Positions 50,676 through 60,445 of a DNA stretch of 64,000 nucleotides are shown here, in pieces. Position 1 is the stretch's first letter; each line of letters starts with the position of its first letter. Location: the NCBI RefSeq assembly GCF_030718205.1, contig NZ_JAUZQF010000018.1:186001-250000 (forward strand), in the 5' to 3' direction. The position numbers and the translations under genes are program-made. The DNA comes from Nonomuraea turcica (GTDB lineage Bacteria > Actinomycetota > Actinomycetes > Streptosporangiales > Streptosporangiaceae). Below the pieces are notes generated by a model. It saw only the letters and a list, made by a program, of their open reading frames with translations, was not told the origin of the DNA and did not search any database.

Positions 50676-51497
50676 TCAGCCCTTCACCGAGCCGGCGAAG
50701 CTGAAGGAGCCGGCCAGGTATTTGTTGACCGCGACGTAGAGGACCACGGCCGGGGCGGTGTAGAGGATGGAGAAGGCGGCCAGCTGACCGTAGGCGACCT
50801 GGCCGTACTCGGAGAAGAACGTGAAGACGGTGACCGCGGCCGGCTGCTTCTCCGGGGTGTCCAGCAGGACGAACGGGGCGAAGAAATTGCCCCACTGGCC
50901 GACGAAGACGAAGATCGCGACGACGGCGATGCCCGGGGCCATCAGCGGGCCGACGACGGCCGTCAGGGAGCGGATCCAGCCGGCCCCGTCGACCCAGGCC
51001 GCCTCCTCCAGGTTCACCGGCACGCCGTCCATGAAGTTCTTCATCATCCAGATGGAGAACGGCAACGAGCTCGCCGTCAGGAACAACACCATCGCCGGGA
51101 CCGAGCCGTACAGGTTGAAGCGGAAGAACATCGCGTAGACCGGCACCAGGATCGCGGTCACCGGCAGCCCGGTGGTGAACAGCAGGGTCAGCATGAAGTG
51201 GCGGCGGTAGCGCAGCTGGTAACGCGACAGCGGATACGCCGCCAGGCCCGACACCAGGACGGTCAGGATCGCCGTCGAGCCCGAGATGACGATCGAGTTG
51301 ATCAGCGGAAGGATGATCGTCTCCCAGGTCAGGACGGCTTCGAAGTTGTCCAGGGAGAAGGTGAGCGTGGGCGTGGCGGACAAGGTGGCCTCCGGCTGGA
51401 CCGAGGCGATCAGCACCCACAGGAACGGCCCCAGGAAGGCCAGGGCGATGAGCAGCAGGGCCAGCACCGCCGCGCCCCTCGCGGCCAGCCGCATCAT
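50676..51497 (-). CDS. Sugar ABC transporter permease, MalG-like
   Basis: A 273-residue inner-membrane permease with six helices, the EAA loop being NLEEAAWVDGAGWIRSLTAV. It starts MMRLAARGAAVLALLLIALA, and ATG 51497 overlaps the stop of the MalF-like permease gene (ATGA). With the next two genes it forms a CUT1 carbohydrate importer; the ATPase is not encoded here and is probably a shared MsiK-like protein elsewhere, as in other actinomycetes. Confidence 0.92.
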   Translation of the reverse strand: MMRLAARGAAVLALLLIALAFLGPFLWVLIASVQPEATLSATPTLTFSLDNFEAVLTWETIILPLINSIVISGSTAILTVLVSGLAAYPLSRYQLRYRRHFMLTLLFTTGLPVTAILVPVYAMFFRFNLYGSVPAMVLFLTASSLPFSIWMMKNFMDGVPVNLEEAAWVDGAGWIRSLTAVVGPLMAPGIAVVAIFVFVGQWGNFFAPFVLLDTPEKQPAAVTVFTFFSEYGQVAYGQLAAFSILYTAPAVVLYVAVNKYLAGSFSFAGSVKG

Positions 51498-52411
51498 GCG
51501 TCCTCCACCTTGATCAAACGCAGGTAGATCAGCGAGAACAGGGCTCCGATCACCAGCATGACGAGGGCGATCGCGGAGCCGTAGCCGATCTCGAAGTAGC
51601 GGAACGCCTGCTCGTACATGTACAGCGGCGTCGTCTGGCTGGCCGTCCCCGGGCCGCCGCCGGTGAGGGCGTAGATGAGGCCGAAACTGGCCAGGGTCTG
51701 CAAGGTGATCAGCATGAGGTTCGCCATGATGGAGCGGCGGATCAGCGGCAGCGTGATGTGCAGCAGGCGGCGGCCGGGCCCGGCGCCGTCCACCGCGGCG
51801 GCCTCCACCAGGTCGGCGGGGACCTCCGAGAGCGCCGCCGAGTACACCAGCATCGAGAACGCCGTGCCGCGCCAGATGTTGGCCAGGATGACCGCGAGCA
51901 TCGGCGCCGTGTAGAGCCATTCCTGCTCGATGCCGAGCGCCGTGTTGAGCGTGCCCTCCTCGGCCAGGAAGGAGAACCAGCAGGCCGCCGCCACGACCTC
52001 CGGCACCACCCAGGCGGCGATCACGACGCCGTTGACCACGCTGCGGGTCACCCGGCCGCGGCCGCGCTGGAGAAGGGCGATGATCAGGCCCAGGGTGTTC
52101 TGGCCGATGACGGCCGAGCCGATGACGAAGACGAACGTCAGGAAGAACGAGTTGAGGAAGGTCGGGTCGCCGAAGAGCTTGATGAAGTTGGCCAGGCCCA
52201 CGAATCGCGAGTTCACCGACGCCGAGCCGGTGAGCGTCTCGTTCGTGAACGCGATGTAGACGCTCCAGAGGATAGGCCCGGCCAGGAACAGGGCCAGGAT
52301 GACCAGGGCCGGGCCGAGGGGGAGGAGCCAGCGCAGAACCCCGCGCCGCGCCGGGCCGCGCACGGGCGGGCTCGTCACGGGCGGGGACTGCGGCGCGGTG
52401 GCGACCGTCAT
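51494..52411 (-). CDS. Sugar ABC transporter permease, MalF-like
   Basis: A 305-residue permease with six helices and EAA loop DLVEAAAVDGAGPGRRLLHI. A Pro/Arg-rich cytoplasmic start (PPVTSPPVRGPARRGVL) precedes the first helix (PLGPALVILALFLAGPILWS). It overlaps both its neighbours by ATGA, so all three genes are translated from one message that starts before the solute-binding protein. Confidence 0.92.
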   Translation of the reverse strand: MTVATAPQSPPVTSPPVRGPARRGVLRWLLPLGPALVILALFLAGPILWSVYIAFTNETLTGSASVNSRFVGLANFIKLFGDPTFLNSFFLTFVFVIGSAVIGQNTLGLIIALLQRGRGRVTRSVVNGVVIAAWVVPEVVAAACWFSFLAEEGTLNTALGIEQEWLYTAPMLAVILANIWRGTAFSMLVYSAALSEVPADLVEAAAVDGAGPGRRLLHITLPLIRRSIMANLMLITLQTLASFGLIYALTGGGPGTASQTTPLYMYEQAFRYFEIGYGSAIALVMLVIGALFSLIYLRLIKVEDA

Positions 52412-53763
52412 CGGGCCAGGACCTTGTCGGGGCCTCCCACGGCGGAGGGCAGCGCCTGGACGTACGCGGCCGTCGCCTCCTCAGGGGTCTGCGCGCCCGT
52501 TGTGACCGCCTCCATGGCCTCCTGGACCTCGGTGGACACCTTCGGGTATTCCTCGAAGGCGGGCCGGTAGTGGGTGACCGAGGCCAGGTCGGTCCAGAAC
52601 TTGATGCTCGGGTTGCCCTCGCTGTACTTCGGGTCGGCGGCCACGTCCTTGCGGGCGGTCAGGTCGCCGGTGCCGACCGAGTACGCCGTCGAGTTCTCCT
52701 TGTTGGTGGCCACCGTGATGAAGTCGAACGCCTCCTGCTTGTTCTTGGCGTAGGCGCTCATCGCGATCACCCAGCCGCCCGACATGCTGACCGCGCCCGG
52801 CGGCTCGCCGTTCTGCGTCGGCATGCGCGTCCAGCCCATCTTCTCCGTCCACTCCGGCCACGGCTTCGTGCCGGTCGCCTTCCACGCGGAGGACGCCCAG
52901 GCGCCGTCGAGGGAGATGCCGAGCTCGGCGCCCGGGAACCACTCGAGCGTGATCTTGTCGCCGAGCTTGGCGTTGTGCGCGTCGGCCTGCTTGGGGCCGA
53001 GTTCCTCGCGGTAGATGGTGTTGATGAAGGTCAGGGAGTCGGTGAAGTTCTTGCCGCCGGCCAGCCACTTCTTCTGCGTCTCGTCGTAGAGGGTGCCGCC
53101 CGGGGTGCCGTACAGGAGCATCTCGAAGCCCTGCATGGTCGACGCCTCGCCGTGGATCTTCGTGGAGTACATGGCGAAGGGGATGACGCCGGGGACCTTT
53201 TGCTTGATCGTACGGGCCGCCGTCAGCACGTCGTTCCAAGTCTTCGGCTCCCACGGGACCGGCAGTCCGGCCTTGGCGAAGACGTCCTTCTGATACCAGA
53301 GACCGCGCGTGTCCGTGCTGATCGGAACGCCGTAGACCTTGCCGTCACCGCCCATGGCGGCCTGCTTGACCGAGTCGGGGAACTGGCTGCTCCAGTCGGG
53401 CCATTTGGCCAGGTAGTCGTCGAGCGGGGCCAGCTTGCCCGCCGCGACGTCCGCGTTGACCTGGAACGTGTCGTGGTAGTAGACGTCGGGCGCCGAGTCG
53501 GGGGAGCGGTTGAGCAGGGCCAGCTTGGTGTAGTAGGCCTCGTTGGTGCCCTGGACCGCGGTCAGCTTGACCTTGACGCCGGGGTGGGCGGCTTCGTACT
53601 GCGTCTTCGCGCCGGTGAGCATCTTCTCCAGATGCGGCCACGTCGGCTCGACTCTGTAGAGGACTTCGAGTTCCTTGCTGCCGGAGGTGTCCTGCGCGGG
53701 GTCGGCGCCGCAGCCGGCGACGACCGCGAGGAGCAGGAGGGAACCGGCCAGCGGACGTTTCAT
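52408..53763 (-). CDS. Extracellular sugar-binding lipoprotein
   Basis: A 451-residue solute-binding protein. The signal peptide ends in the lipobox VVAGC with lipid-anchored Cys18. The mature part has the type I binding fold (VKLTAVQGTNEAYYTKLALL, DVYYHDTFQVNADVAAGKL, MSGGWVIAMSAYAKNKQEAF). It first captures a sugar or oligosaccharide and hands it to the two permeases. ATG 53763 has GGAGG 5 bases upstream; GTG 53766 is an alternative. The divergent ROK gene probably regulates it. Confidence 0.93.
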   Translation of the reverse strand: MKRPLAGSLLLLAVVAGCGADPAQDTSGSKELEVLYRVEPTWPHLEKMLTGAKTQYEAAHPGVKVKLTAVQGTNEAYYTKLALLNRSPDSAPDVYYHDTFQVNADVAAGKLAPLDDYLAKWPDWSSQFPDSVKQAAMGGDGKVYGVPISTDTRGLWYQKDVFAKAGLPVPWEPKTWNDVLTAARTIKQKVPGVIPFAMYSTKIHGEASTMQGFEMLLYGTPGGTLYDETQKKWLAGGKNFTDSLTFINTIYREELGPKQADAHNAKLGDKITLEWFPGAELGISLDGAWASSAWKATGTKPWPEWTEKMGWTRMPTQNGEPPGAVSMSGGWVIAMSAYAKNKQEAFDFITVATNKENSTAYSVGTGDLTARKDVAADPKYSEGNPSIKFWTDLASVTHYRPAFEEYPKVSTEVQEAMEAVTTGAQTPEEATAAYVQALPSAVGGPDKVLAR

Positions 53764-53799
53764 CACGGCCTCCCCGTGTTGCCTTGGGTTGACGTGACG

Positions 53800-53818
53800 G
53801 TAAATCTTTTTGATTTAC
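53800..53818. promoter_or_regulatory. Operator between the ABC operon and ROK regulator
   Basis: GTAAATC (53800-53806) and GATTTAC (53812-53818) are a perfect inverted repeat with a 5-base T spacer, in an AT-rich 85-base gap between the divergent genes. A second looser repeat, GTCAA/TTGAC, lies at 53822-53840. Such sites are plausible binding sites for the ROK repressor. Confidence 0.6.
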
Positions 53819-53848
53819 TTAGTCAATACTTTGTGTTGACATATTGAC

Positions 53849-55024
53849 ATGCAGCTCGGCACGAACCTGCCCAAGATCGGCAGCTACAACCGGGCCGTGG
53901 TGCTGGAGGCCGTTCAGGCCTCCGACGGCATCAGCCGGGTGCAGATCGCGGCCCGCACCCGGCTCACCGCGCAGACGGTCTCCGTGATCGTGCGCAGGTT
54001 GCTGGAGGAGGGCCTGGTCGTGGAGGACGGCTCGGCGCCGTCGAGCGGCGGCAAGCCGAGGACGATCCTGCGCGTTGATCCGGCCGCCGGGTACGCGGTC
54101 GGCGTGCACTTCGATCCGAAGGAGATCTCGTGCGTGCTCGCCGACCTGGCGGGGCGGCCGGTGGCCCGCTCGCACCTGGCCGTGCGGCCGGGGCTCAAGC
54201 CGGAGGCGGTCATCCGGCAGATGGCCAGGGCGGCGCGACGGATCCTGCGTGAGGCGAGGGTGCCGGACGGGAAGGTGCTGGGGGTGGGGCTGGCCTGTCC
54301 CGGGCCGCTGGACGGGGACGGCGTGATGGTGTCACCGCCGCGGCTGCCGGCATGGGAGCAGGTGCCGATCAAGAAACTGCTGCGGGAGCACACGCGGTTC
54401 CCGGTGACCGTGGACAACGACGCGACCGCCGCGGCGATCGGGGAGCGGTGGGCCGGGATCGCGCGGACCACGCCCAGCTTCGCCTACCTCTATTTGGGCA
54501 CCGGCATCGGTGGCGGGATCTTCCTGGACAACCAGGTGTATCGGGGGCGGTCGATGAACGCCGCCGAGTTCGGGCACATCACGGTCGAGCCGGACGGGCC
54601 CGAGTGCCACTGCGGGAATCGGGGGTGCGCGGAGGCAATCTGCTCGCCGAGCGCCATCGAGGCCGCGATGGGGGGACATTTCTCGCATGCCGACATTTGC
54701 GCTGCCGCCGCGCGAGGGGAGGCCGCGGCGCGCGAGGTGATCGAACGGGTGGCGGGGCGGCTGGCCGATGCCGCCGTGAGCGTGGTGAACATGCTGGACA
54801 TCGACCTGCTGGTGCTCGGCGGGCCCGCGCTCAGGGAGGTGGGGGAGATCTACCGGGAGGTGATCGCGGCGGCCACGGCGAGCCGGGCGCTGGCCCGGCG
54901 GCTGCACACCGTGCGCGTGGAGACCTCGCCGATCGCCGCGGACGCCGCCGCGATCGGCGCCGCCTCACTGGTCTTCCACGCCACGTACGCGCCCAGGCTG
55001 GCGACCACCCTGCTCGGCGGCTGA
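53849..55024 (+). CDS. ROK-family transcriptional regulator
   Basis: A 391-residue regulator: an N-terminal winged helix-turn-helix (RVQIAARTRLTAQTVSVIVR) followed by a ROK sugar-kinase-like domain. The ATPase-like motif is VDNDATAAAIGERWAG, GTGIGGGIFLDNQVYRGRS, and the zinc site ECHCGNRGCAEA. It most likely represses the divergent sugar ABC operon until a sugar binds. The start lacks a ribosome site (TTGACATATTGAC before ATG 53849), so the mRNA may be leaderless. Confidence 0.92.
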   Translation: MQLGTNLPKIGSYNRAVVLEAVQASDGISRVQIAARTRLTAQTVSVIVRRLLEEGLVVEDGSAPSSGGKPRTILRVDPAAGYAVGVHFDPKEISCVLADLAGRPVARSHLAVRPGLKPEAVIRQMARAARRILREARVPDGKVLGVGLACPGPLDGDGVMVSPPRLPAWEQVPIKKLLREHTRFPVTVDNDATAAAIGERWAGIARTTPSFAYLYLGTGIGGGIFLDNQVYRGRSMNAAEFGHITVEPDGPECHCGNRGCAEAICSPSAIEAAMGGHFSHADICAAAARGEAAAREVIERVAGRLADAAVSVVNMLDIDLLVLGGPALREVGEIYREVIAAATASRALARRLHTVRVETSPIAADAAAIGAASLVFHATYAPRLATTLLGG

Positions 55025-55141
55025 GCTTGCTGGCGGGTTTACGACAAGTCGGGATCTGGCCACACCGACCTCATAGACAATGGCTGGTCAGGATGACTAG
55101 GAATTCGGTATTCATGCTTACCGATTCTGTGGAGGTCGTCC

Positions 55142-58100
55142 ATGCCGCGTGGGACAGGGCGATGGCGGCGGAGCACCGTGGTGGCGGGCGTCCTGGCCAT
55201 GATCGCCGCGCCGCTCTCGGTGCCTGGCGCGCACGCGTCCGCCGCGTCGCTTCCGGTTTCCGGCGCGGCGAGCGACGAGATCACGCTGATCACCGGTGAC
55301 CGGGTGCGGGTGACGGCCGTGGACGGTGAGCACAGCACGGTGACGGTCACCCCCGCGCCGCGGGCCGACGGCTCCGTGCCGACGTTCCAGGTGCTGGAGG
55401 CGGACGGCGCGGTGAGCGTCATCCCCGACGACGTGGCCGCCCTGGTGCCGGAGCGGCTCGACAGCGCGCTGTTCGACGTGACGGAGCTGGCCGGCCAGGG
55501 GTACGGCGCCGACCTCCCGCTGATCCTGGACTACGCGGGGCCCACGCCCAAGCCCGCGATCCCGGCCGTGAAGCAGGTCCGGACGCTGGAGAGCATCGGC
55601 GGCGCGGGTGTCACGGTGGCCGCGGCCGACACCCCCAGGCTGGGTGCCGAGCTGACGAAACTGGCCCGCGCCCGAGCCACGGGACCGCTGGCGGGCGTGT
55701 CGAAGATCTGGCTCGACCGCAAGGTCAAGCCGGTGCTCGAATACAGCGTCCCGCAGATCGGCGCTCCCGCGGCGCGGGCCGCCGGGTACGACGGCGCGGG
55801 CACGACCGTGGCCGTGCTCGACACCGGCGTGGACGCAGAACACCCCGACCTCGCCGGCCGGGTCGCCGACCGGCGCGACTTCGCCGGCGCGAACGTCACG
55901 GACGACCCCCACGGCCACGGCACCCACGTGGCCTCCACGGTCGCGGGCGCCAAGGGCGTCGCGCCCGGCGCGCGACTGATCAGCGGCCGCGTGCTGGACT
56001 CCACCGGCCACGGCCTGTCCTCCTGGATCATCGACGGCATGGAATGGGCGGCCGGCGAGCAGCACGCCCAGATCGTCAACCTGAGCCTCGGCGCCCGCGA
56101 GGCGGGCGGCCCGCTCACCGACGCGCTCTCGCGGCTGACGAAGCAGCATGGCACGCTGTTCGTCGTGGCGGCCGGCAACGACGGTTGCGACCAGTGCGTG
56201 GGCACCCCCGGCGACGCCCCCGAGGCGCTGACGGCCGGCGCGGTGGACCGGGAGGACCGGCTCGCCGGCTTCTCCAATCGCGGCCCCGTCGCCGCCGACC
56301 AGGCCGTCAAGCCGGACGTGACCGCGCCAGGCGTGGGCATCACCGCGGCTGAGCCCGGCGGCGGTCACGTCGCGATGTCCGGCACCTCGATGGCCGCTCC
56401 GCATGTCGCGGGTGCCGCCGCGCTGCTGCGCCAAGCTCGTCCCGGCATCACAGGCGGCGAGCTGAAATCCCTGCTCATGGCCACCGCCGCAGCGGGCAGG
56501 GACATCCCGGTCGACGCGCAGGGCGCGGGCCGCATCGACGTGGCCGCCGCGCTCAAGGGCTCCGTCGTGGCCTCGCTCGGCTCGGCCCACTTCGGCCGGC
56601 TCGGCACGGGCGAGCGCAAGAGCATCACCGTGACCTACCGCAACCTCGGCCAGGCGCCTGCCGAGCTGGACCTGACCAGCGGCGCGGCGTTCACGGTCCA
56701 GCCCCCGAAGCTGACCGTCCCCCCGTCGGGAACGGCCGAGGCCACGGTCACGGTCACGGCCGCCGAGCCGGGTCGGCTGCGCCAGGAGCTGACGGCCGCC
56801 GTCGCGGGCGGCCGGCCCGTACGCACCCTGCTGACGGGTGTCGTCGAGGACCGGCGCGTCGAGCTGCGGGTACGCGGCATCGCCAGGGACGGCCGCACCG
56901 CACGCGGCGGCTTCACCGTGCTCAACCTCGACGAGGGCACCCTGGTCGGCCGGGTGCTCCCCGGGAACCCGGCGCAGCCGTGCACCGACCAGAAGTACGG
57001 CACCGGCACCTGCCTGCTGGTCAAGCCCGGCACCTACTCCGTGCTCGGCCACGTCTTCACCATGCCGGCCACCCAGGACAGCACCGCCGCCGGCAAGCCG
57101 CTCAACGAGAGCCTCCTCGGCGACCCGGAAATGGAGATCACCGAGAACACCGAGGTCGTGCTGGACGCCCGCAAGGCCGTCGAGGTCGAGATCGAGACAC
57201 CCGACCACAAGACCAAGCGGAACACCGGCGCGGCCGCCGCCCTCATGTGGTATCGCTCCGGTGAGCAGGGCACCGCGCTGCGCGGCGGCACCACGATCTC
57301 GCCCGGCGCGCACATCGAGGAGCGGCTGTTCGTCCAGCCCACCAGGAAGGTCACCAAGGGCGTCTTCACCGTCGCCACCCGCTGGCGACTGAAAGCTCCG
57401 GACATCGCCTTCACCGCGCCAGGACTTCGTCTGGAGCCGCAGTACGTGGACCCGGTCCAGTTCAGCGACTTCTCCACCGAATACCCGCGCCTGGACGGCA
57501 CCCGGCTGCTCATGGCCGTGGACGCCGGCCGGGGCACCGCCGAGGAGATCCAAGCCCGCGATCTGAGGGGCAAGCTGGCCGTCATCCGGCGCGCCGACGG
57601 GGTGCCGGTCTCCGCCCAGGCCAACGCGGCCGCGGCCGCCGGGGCCGCGATGGTGGCGGTCTACAGCGACCGGCCCGGCACCGACGTCACCACCGGCGGC
57701 AACAAGGTCAAACTCGCCGTCCCGACCGTCCGGCTCACCCACGAAGAGGGTCTGCGGCTCATCGAGCGGCCGGTGCCGGTCCTGGCCAAGGGTGTCGTGG
57801 CCAGCCCGTACGTGTACGACCTCTACCTGCGTGAGAAGGGCCGAGTTCGCGACCGGCTCCAGTACGTGGTCCGCGCAAGCGAGCTGGCCAGGATCGAGAC
57901 CGGCTATCACAGCCAGCTCGCCGACGACGTGACCGTGAACGAGACCAGGTTCGCCTTCGAGCCGTGGGACACCCTGTCGATCTCCACAAACCACCCCATG
58001 GCCAAGGTGCCGCGTACCCGGGTGGACTATGTCACTCCGGACCCCGAGGTGCGGTGGAGCTCGTCGGCGATCAGCCCGGAGCGGTCCTACAACAACATGT

Positions 58101-58846
58101 GGCCGCACCCGGACACCCCGCGCGTCTCGGCCTCCTCGCCCGACTTCCGCCCCTACCAGGCGGGGGAGCGGGTGAGCCGCACGGTGTTCAAGCAGCCGCT
58201 GCTGCCCGGCGTCAACCCGCGCAACCCGCTGCGCAGGGAGGGCGACCGGTTGCGGATCTCGATGCAGGGTTTCGTGGACGCGGGCGGCAACTACGGCGAG
58301 GCGTACACCAGTCCGTACGAACGCGGCCTGAAGACCAGCTTCCGGCTCTACCGGGACGACACGCTGCTGCTGCAGACGAACCACCTGCCCTCGGGCACGG
58401 CGACGCTGCCGGCCGGGCGGTCGGCGTACCGGATCGAGTACGACCTGATCAACGAGGCCGAGTGGGCCAGGATGTCCACCCGCACCAAGGCCGTCTGGAC
58501 GTTCAGCTCGGAACGGGCCGCGCAGACCACGGTGATCCCGCTGCTGCTGGCCACGTTCGACGCGCCGGTGGACCTGACGAACCGGGCCGCCTCGCGCAGG
58601 CTGGGCCTGACCCTCTCCCATCAGGAGGGCGCAGAGCAGAGCGCGGTCAAGAGCGTGTCGCTGGAGGTGTCGTACGACGACGGCGCCACCTGGCGGCCGG
58701 CCCGCCTGCGCGACAAGGGCGACCGGAGCTACGAGACCACGCTGGACCGGTCGCCCTCTGGATTCGTCTCACTGCGGCTCACCGCCGCCGACGTCGCAGG
58801 CAACTCGCTGACGCAGGAGGTGATCCGCGCCTACGCGGTGCGCTGA
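55142..58846 (+). CDS. Large secreted subtilisin-like serine peptidase (S8)
   Basis: A 1234-residue secreted protease. The signal peptide (VVAGVLAMIAAPLSVPGAHA) ends near residue 32, and a pro-region leads to the S8 domain with the triad Asp227 (VLDTGVD), His259 (GHGTHVAS) and Ser416 (SGTSMAAP); oxyanion Asn346 is in AAGNDG. A PA-like insertion lies far downstream (about residues 800-880, RRADGVPVSAQANAAAAAGA), followed by beta-rich C-terminal modules. ATG 55142 has GGAGG about 7 bases upstream. It converges with the ABC ATPase gene, only 6 bases away. Confidence 0.92.
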   Translation: MPRGTGRWRRSTVVAGVLAMIAAPLSVPGAHASAASLPVSGAASDEITLITGDRVRVTAVDGEHSTVTVTPAPRADGSVPTFQVLEADGAVSVIPDDVAALVPERLDSALFDVTELAGQGYGADLPLILDYAGPTPKPAIPAVKQVRTLESIGGAGVTVAAADTPRLGAELTKLARARATGPLAGVSKIWLDRKVKPVLEYSVPQIGAPAARAAGYDGAGTTVAVLDTGVDAEHPDLAGRVADRRDFAGANVTDDPHGHGTHVASTVAGAKGVAPGARLISGRVLDSTGHGLSSWIIDGMEWAAGEQHAQIVNLSLGAREAGGPLTDALSRLTKQHGTLFVVAAGNDGCDQCVGTPGDAPEALTAGAVDREDRLAGFSNRGPVAADQAVKPDVTAPGVGITAAEPGGGHVAMSGTSMAAPHVAGAAALLRQARPGITGGELKSLLMATAAAGRDIPVDAQGAGRIDVAAALKGSVVASLGSAHFGRLGTGERKSITVTYRNLGQAPAELDLTSGAAFTVQPPKLTVPPSGTAEATVTVTAAEPGRLRQELTAAVAGGRPVRTLLTGVVEDRRVELRVRGIARDGRTARGGFTVLNLDEGTLVGRVLPGNPAQPCTDQKYGTGTCLLVKPGTYSVLGHVFTMPATQDSTAAGKPLNESLLGDPEMEITENTEVVLDARKAVEVEIETPDHKTKRNTGAAAALMWYRSGEQGTALRGGTTISPGAHIEERLFVQPTRKVTKGVFTVATRWRLKAPDIAFTAPGLRLEPQYVDPVQFSDFSTEYPRLDGTRLLMAVDAGRGTAEEIQARDLRGKLAVIRRADGVPVSAQANAAAAAGAAMVAVYSDRPGTDVTTGGNKVKLAVPTVRLTHEEGLRLIERPVPVLAKGVVASPYVYDLYLREKGRVRDRLQYVVRASELARIETGYHSQLADDVTVNETRFAFEPWDTLSISTNHPMAKVPRTRVDYVTPDPEVRWSSSAISPERSYNNMWPHPDTPRVSASSPDFRPYQAGERVSRTVFKQPLLPGVNPRNPLRREGDRLRISMQGFVDAGGNYGEAYTSPYERGLKTSFRLYRDDTLLLQTNHLPSGTATLPAGRSAYRIEYDLINEAEWARMSTRTKAVWTFSSERAAQTTVIPLLLATFDAPVDLTNRAASRRLGLTLSHQEGAEQSAVKSVSLEVSYDDGATWRPARLRDKGDRSYETTLDRSPSGFVSLRLTAADVAGNSLTQEVIRAYAVR

Positions 58847-58852
58847 GCGGGG

Positions 58853-60445
58853 TCAGGGCCTGCCCGGGATCGCGGCCAGCAGCTCCCGGGTGTAGTCGTC
58901 GGCGGGACGGTCGAAGATCTCGTCGGTCGTGCCGCTCTCCACGATCCGCCCGTCGCGCATCACGTGCACCGCATCGGAGATCATCCGTACCACGGCCAGG
59001 TCGTGGCTGATGAACAGGTAGCTCAGCCCCAGCTCCCGCTGCAGCTCGGCGAGCAGCTCCAGGATCTGCGCCTGGACGATCACGTCGAGCGCCGAGACGG
59101 CCTCGTCGAGCACGACCAGCTCCGGCGAGAGCGCCAGCGCCCGCGCGATGGCCACGCGCTGGCGCTGGCCGCCGGACAACTCGTGCGGCAGCCGCTCGCC
59201 GAGCGAGGCCGGCAACGCCACCTTCTCCAGCAGCTCGGCGGCGCTCTGGCGGCGTTCTGCCGCCGTGCCGACGCCGTGCACGCGCAGCGGCTCGGTGATC
59301 GACTTCTCGACGGTGTAGCGGGGGTCGAGCGAGGCGTACGGGTTCTGGAACACCGGCTGCACCCGCCGGCGGAACGCGAACAACTCACGCCGCCCGAGCC
59401 CGGCCAGGTCCGTGCCGTCGAAGCGGATGCTGCCCGCGGTGGCGTCGTCCAGCCCGAGCAGCAGGTTCGCGGTCGTCGACTTGCCGGAGCCCGACTCGCC
59501 CACGATCGACACGGTACGGCCCTTCGGGATGGTGAACGAGACCGCGTCCACCGCGGTCAGCTCCTCACCCGTGCCCCTGATCGGGAACACCTTGCGCAGG
59601 CCGTCGACCACCACCAGGTCCTCCGCCGCCGTCTCCGGACGGGCCACCCGCACCGACGACAGGCTCGGCACGGCTCGCAGCAGCCGCTTGGTGTAGTCGT
59701 GCTCCGGCTCGGCCAGGATCCGCGCCGCCGGCCCGGTCTCGACGATCTCACCCTGGTACATGACGGCCACGACATCGGCCCGCTCGGCCGCCAGCGCCAG
59801 GTCGTGCGTGATGAGAAACACGGCCGTGCCCATGTCCGCGGTGAGCCGCCCGAGCTGGTCGAGGATGCGCCGCTGCACGGTCACGTCCAGCGCCGACGTC
59901 GGCTCGTCGGCGATGAGCAGCCGCGGCCGGCAGGCCAGCCCCATGGCGATCAGCGCCCGCTGCCGCATCCCGCCGGAGAACTCGTGCGGGTACTGCCCGA
60001 TCCGCCGCGCCGGGTCGGGGATGCCCACCATGTCCAGCAGCTCCAGCACGCGTGCCCGCGCCGCCTTCCCGGCGGCCACGCCGTGCACCTCCAGGGCCTC
60101 GGCGATCTGGTCACCGATGCGCAGCAGCGGATTGAGGTTGGACATGGGGTCCTGCGGGACCAGGCCGATGCCGGCGCCGCGGATCGCGGTCATCTCCCGC
60201 TCGCTCGCCGTCGCCAGGTCGCGTCCCTCGAACACGACCCGGCCCGAGGTGATGCGGCCGTTGTCCGGCAGCAGCCGGTTGACCGCGGCGGCCGTGGTGG
60301 ACTTGCCCGATCCCGACTCGCCGACCACCGCGACCGTCTGGCCCGGCATGATCTCCATGGAGACGTTCTTGACGACGGTGACGTCCTGCCTGCGGGTGCG
60401 GAAGGCGACCGACAGGTCGCGGATCTCCAGGAGCGGGCTACTCAT
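58853..60445 (-). CDS. Double-ATPase oligopeptide ABC transporter (DppD-DppF-like)
   Basis: A 530-residue ATPase with two nucleotide-binding domains in one chain. Each has Walker A GESGSGKST (about residues 41 and 306), a signature (FSGGMRQRALI; LSGGQRQRVAI) and a Walker B (LLIADEPTSALDV; LVVLDEAVSALDV). The second Walker B reads DEAVSAL rather than DEPTSAL. Together with the two permeases upstream on this strand it forms a dipeptide/nickel-type importer. It overlaps the serine hydrolase gene by ATGA; no binding protein lies in the window. Confidence 0.93.
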   Translation of the reverse strand: MSSPLLEIRDLSVAFRTRRQDVTVVKNVSMEIMPGQTVAVVGESGSGKSTTAAAVNRLLPDNGRITSGRVVFEGRDLATASEREMTAIRGAGIGLVPQDPMSNLNPLLRIGDQIAEALEVHGVAAGKAARARVLELLDMVGIPDPARRIGQYPHEFSGGMRQRALIAMGLACRPRLLIADEPTSALDVTVQRRILDQLGRLTADMGTAVFLITHDLALAAERADVVAVMYQGEIVETGPAARILAEPEHDYTKRLLRAVPSLSSVRVARPETAAEDLVVVDGLRKVFPIRGTGEELTAVDAVSFTIPKGRTVSIVGESGSGKSTTANLLLGLDDATAGSIRFDGTDLAGLGRRELFAFRRRVQPVFQNPYASLDPRYTVEKSITEPLRVHGVGTAAERRQSAAELLEKVALPASLGERLPHELSGGQRQRVAIARALALSPELVVLDEAVSALDVIVQAQILELLAELQRELGLSYLFISHDLAVVRMISDAVHVMRDGRIVESGTTDEIFDRPADDYTRELLAAIPGRP

